16,248 nt of DNA, taken from NCBI GenBank assembly GCA_036489495.1, contig DASXFR010000022.1, positions 1 through 16,248 on the forward strand, given 5' to 3'. Shown here in pieces: positions 14,169-16,248 of this stretch. The notes beneath the pieces were generated by a model. The model was not told the origin of the DNA. It did not search any database and saw nothing but the letters and a program-made list of their open reading frames with translations. Position 1 is the stretch's first letter. Each line of letters opens with the position of its first letter. The position numbers and the translations under genes are program-made. This DNA is from DASZIT01 sp036489495 (GTDB taxonomy: Bacteria; Actinomycetota; Acidimicrobiia; Acidimicrobiales; RAAP-2).

Positions 14169-14948
14169 GTGAGCCCGGATCAGTTCTCCCTGTCGGGTCG
14201 CACCGCGCTGGTGACGGGAGCCTCCCAGGGGATCGGCGCAGCGACGGCTCGGGCCCTCGATCGGGCCGGTGCCCGGGTGGCGTTGGTGGCCAGGAGCCGT
14301 GACCGTCTGGCCGAGGTCGCTCAACACCTCGAACACCAACCGGTTGTCCTGGAGGCCGACCTGAGCGATCCCGATGCACCGGAGGCCATCGCCCGACAGG
14401 CGCTCGACGCGCTCGGCACCGTCGATGTCCTGGTGAACAATGCGGCCTCCGCCGCCCGGCTGGCCACCGTGGACACCGACGCCGGGTTGATCGACGACAT
14501 GCTGGCGGTCAACGTCCGGGCACCGCTGTTGCTCATCGCCGCCCTCATCCCGGCGATGGCCGAGCGGGGCGGCGGCTCGATCATCAACCTCTCGTCGGTG
14601 TCCGGCCTCGTCGGTACGCCGCGGCGGGCGGCCTACGCGGCGACCAAGGGGGCCATCGACGCGGCGACCAGGTCGCTGGCCATCGAGCTCGGGCCGGCGG
14701 GGATCCGGGTCAACTCGGTGGCACCCGGGGTGGTGGACACCGCGCTGTGGGCCAAGAACAAGGCGATCCCGGGGGTCGTCGAGACCATCGAGGGCCAGAC
14801 GCCCCTCCGCCGGTGGGCCACGCCCGAGGACATTGCCGACGTCATCGTCTTTCTGGCCTCGGATGCCGCCCGGTTCGTCACCGGGGAGACGATTGCCGCC
14901 GACGGCGGGATGGCACGGACCTTCGACCTCTACGGCGGCCACGTCTGA
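14169..14948 (+). CDS. Short-chain dehydrogenase/reductase (SDR)
   Basis: A 259-residue classical SDR. The cofactor motif TGASQGIG is at 16-23, NNAA at 90-93, the active-site Asn at 115 (AVNVRA), Ser142/143 (NLSSVSG), and Tyr156 and Lys160 (YAATK). PGVVDT (186-191) and the C-terminal FVTGETIAADGG block are also standard. Arg42 after the second strand (VARSRDRL) favours NADP(H). It oxidises a hydroxyl or reduces a ketone; the FabG-like, 3-hydroxyacyl or steroid-type substrate cannot be told. The GTG start has no clear ribosome site, so translation probably depends on coupling to the RAM gene ending 13 nt upstream. It lies convergent to a CoA-linked enzyme, compatible with but not proving fatty-acid metabolism. 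Confidence 0.93.
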   Translation: MSPDQFSLSGRTALVTGASQGIGAATARALDRAGARVALVARSRDRLAEVAQHLEHQPVVLEADLSDPDAPEAIARQALDALGTVDVLVNNAASAARLATVDTDAGLIDDMLAVNVRAPLLLIAALIPAMAERGGGSIINLSSVSGLVGTPRRAAYAATKGAIDAATRSLAIELGPAGIRVNSVAPGVVDTALWAKNKAIPGVVETIEGQTPLRRWATPEDIADVIVFLASDAARFVTGETIAADGGMARTFDLYGGHV

Positions 14949-14978
14949 GGACGCCACCGGCCGACGTCGGGATCGCGG

Positions 14979-16124
14979 CTAGCGGATGGCTCCCGACTCT
15001 CGCAGCTTGGTGACCTCACCGGCGTCCAGCCCCCAGTCGGCCAGGGCCTCGTCGCCGTGCTGGCCCGGGTTCGGCGGGGGTCGGCGGATGGCTGACGGGG
15101 TTCCCTCGAAACGGGGCGACGGCGCCGGCTGGACCACCCCGGCCACTTCGGTGAAGGTGCCGCGGTGCACATTGTGGGGATGGAGATGGGCCTCGGCCGA
15201 GGTCAGCACCGGAGCCACGCAGGCATCGGTGCCGTCGAAGATGGCCTGCCACTCGGCCCGGGTCTTACCGGCGAAGATCGCCGCCAGGCGCTCCTTCATC
15301 GCCGGCCAGGCCTCCCGGTCGTTCTGTCCCGGCAGGTCCTGGTCGGCCAGACCCAGTCCCTGGAGGAGTTCGGCGTAGAACTGGGGCTCGATGGCCCCCA
15401 CCCCCATGTAGGCGCCGTCGGACGTCTCGTAGACCTCGTAGAAATGGGCGCCGGTGTCCAACAGGTTGGTCCCCCGTTCGCCGTTCCAGATCCCCGCCTG
15501 CCGGAGGGTGTAGGTCATGGTCATCAACGAGGCGGATCCGTCGACCATGGCGGCGTCGATCACCTGGCCCTCACCGGTCTGCCGGGCGGAGAGGATGGCC
15601 GCCACCATCCCGAAGGCCAGCAGCATCCCCCCGCCGCCGAAGTCGCCGACCAGGTTGAGCGGCGGGATGGGCTTCTCGCCCTCCCGGCCGATCGGGTCGA
15701 GCGCCCCGGCCAGGGCGATGTAGTCGATGTCGTGGCCGGCGGCCAGGGCCATCGGGCCGGTCTGGCCCCATCCGGTCATCCGGCCGTAGACCAGCTTCGG
15801 GTTGCGGGCCAGGCAGATCTCCGGCCCCAGGCCCAGCCGTTCGGCGACCCCGGGCCGGAACCCCTCGGTGAGCCCATCGGCCGACTCCACCAGCCGCAGG
15901 ACCAGGGCCACCCCGTCGGCATGTTTCAGATCGACGGCCACCGACCGGCGCCCGCGATTCAGCAGATCGACATGGGCATCCTGATGAGGCGGGTAGGTGG
16001 CTCGGTCCGACCGGTCGATCCGGATGATGTCGGCACCGGCGTCAGCCAACATCATCCCGGCGAACGGGGCGGGCCCGATCCCGGCCAGCTCGATCAACCG
16101 GACGCCCTCCAGCGGCCCGCTCAC
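14979..16124 (-). CDS. Family III CoA-transferase, probable alpha-methylacyl-CoA racemase
   Basis: A 381-residue member of the CaiB/BaiF family. It starts SGPLEGVRLIELAGIGPAPF and carries GWGQTGP (118-124). His131 (AGHDIDY), Asp161 (NLVGDFGGGG) and Glu246 (GAIEPQFY) match the M. tuberculosis Mcr catalytic residues His126, Asp156 and Glu241 at a constant offset of five, favouring racemase over CoA transfer. GAHFYEVYETSDG (225-237) is typical of AMACR. The enzyme inverts the 2-methyl centre of branched acyl-CoAs so that beta-oxidation can proceed. The GTG start has a GGGGG run about seven nt upstream. The nearby SDR may act in the same metabolism, but they are on opposite strands. Confidence 0.93.
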   Translation of the reverse strand: MSGPLEGVRLIELAGIGPAPFAGMMLADAGADIIRIDRSDRATYPPHQDAHVDLLNRGRRSVAVDLKHADGVALVLRLVESADGLTEGFRPGVAERLGLGPEICLARNPKLVYGRMTGWGQTGPMALAAGHDIDYIALAGALDPIGREGEKPIPPLNLVGDFGGGGMLLAFGMVAAILSARQTGEGQVIDAAMVDGSASLMTMTYTLRQAGIWNGERGTNLLDTGAHFYEVYETSDGAYMGVGAIEPQFYAELLQGLGLADQDLPGQNDREAWPAMKERLAAIFAGKTRAEWQAIFDGTDACVAPVLTSAEAHLHPHNVHRGTFTEVAGVVQPAPSPRFEGTPSAIRRPPPNPGQHGDEALADWGLDAGEVTKLRESGAIR

Positions 16125-16190
16125 CGGTCGACCCCCGGCGGGGTGTTCCGCGGGCGGGAGGGCATCGGGCGAGGCGGATGGGAGTCAACC

Positions 16191-16248
16191 ATGCAGGGAT
16201 GGTGGCTCTCCGGCGAGCGCAGGTCAAATGCGGTCTCCCTGATCAGGG
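16191..16248 (+). CDS. Probable start of an unidentified gene, truncated by the window end
   Basis: ATG at 16191 is preceded by GGGAG (16180-16184) at six-nt spacing. The frame then stays open to the window end, giving MQGWWLSGERRSNAVSLIR. It is divergent from the CoA-transferase across a 66-nt gap. Nineteen residues are too few to name a family. Confidence 0.4.
   Translation, partial: MQGWWLSGERRSNAVSLIR

Noticed and set aside
14961..14970. Perfect palindrome CCGACGTCGG between the convergent SDR and CoA-transferase genes, considered as a terminator
   Set aside because: It allows only a three-pair stem around a four-nt loop and has no T-tract, so a functional terminator cannot be supported.
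16042..16227. Minus-strand frame beginning with TTG upstream of the CoA-transferase
   Set aside because: It overlaps the N-terminal coding region of the CoA-transferase in another frame, has Arg/Pro-rich composition and lacks a ribosome site.
1..16248. CRISPR arrays, insertion sequences, integrases, tRNA or rRNA genes
   Set aside because: No spaced direct-repeat array, transposase motif, terminal inverted repeats or cloverleaf-like sequence was seen on either strand.

Overview
The window is a high-GC stretch of bacterial chromosome with dense coding on both strands, frequent GTG and TTG starts and short intergenic gaps. A deazaflavin (F420)-type oxidoreductase fragment, a GTP-type PEP carboxykinase, an alpha-methylacyl-CoA racemase-like enzyme and apparent leaderless promoters all point to an actinobacterium. 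A deep lineage such as Acidimicrobiia is plausible, but that is inference. I see no mobile element, CRISPR array, tRNA or rRNA.

Layout. (1) 2-250 is the 3' end of a DUF385/deazaflavin-dependent oxidoreductase gene. (2) 450-6613 is a five-gene plus-strand operon for a MacAB-like export system: adaptor 1, ATPase, FtsX/MacB permease, a Cys-paired repeat lipoprotein and a second, much enlarged adaptor. The genes overlap by 4, 4 and 8 nt, with one 72-nt gap before the lipoprotein. (3) 6645-8999 (minus) is a response regulator followed by its sensor kinase, facing the pump operon tail to tail. (4) 9084-10106 (minus) is thiL, and 10234-12024 (plus) is a divergent pckG with a long leader. (5) 12091-12315 and 12351-13844 (minus) are a small Cys/His protein and an MFS-like transporter, each with a -10 box placed as expected for leaderless mRNA. 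(6) 13919-14155 (plus) is a stand-alone Lrp/AsnC ligand-binding (RAM) domain, followed by an SDR dehydrogenase at 14169-14948. (7) 14979-16124 (minus) is a family III CoA-transferase/alpha-methylacyl-CoA racemase. A new plus-strand gene probably starts at 16191 and runs off the window.

The most unusual part is the pump operon. Its three extracytoplasmic proteins all end in Gly-rich tails with shared short motifs (GRFGGG, FTGGG). Both adaptors carry low-complexity insertions. The second adaptor has an expanded coiled-coil region with two Cys residues that could form a disulfide, and the lipoprotein has two similar domains each with one Cys pair. The adjacent two-component system is a natural candidate regulator. 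A 12-nt direct repeat with a 22-nt period (about two helical turns) lies upstream of the operon and could be an OmpR-family binding site. The remaining genes are ordinary central metabolism, cofactor synthesis and fatty-acid functions.
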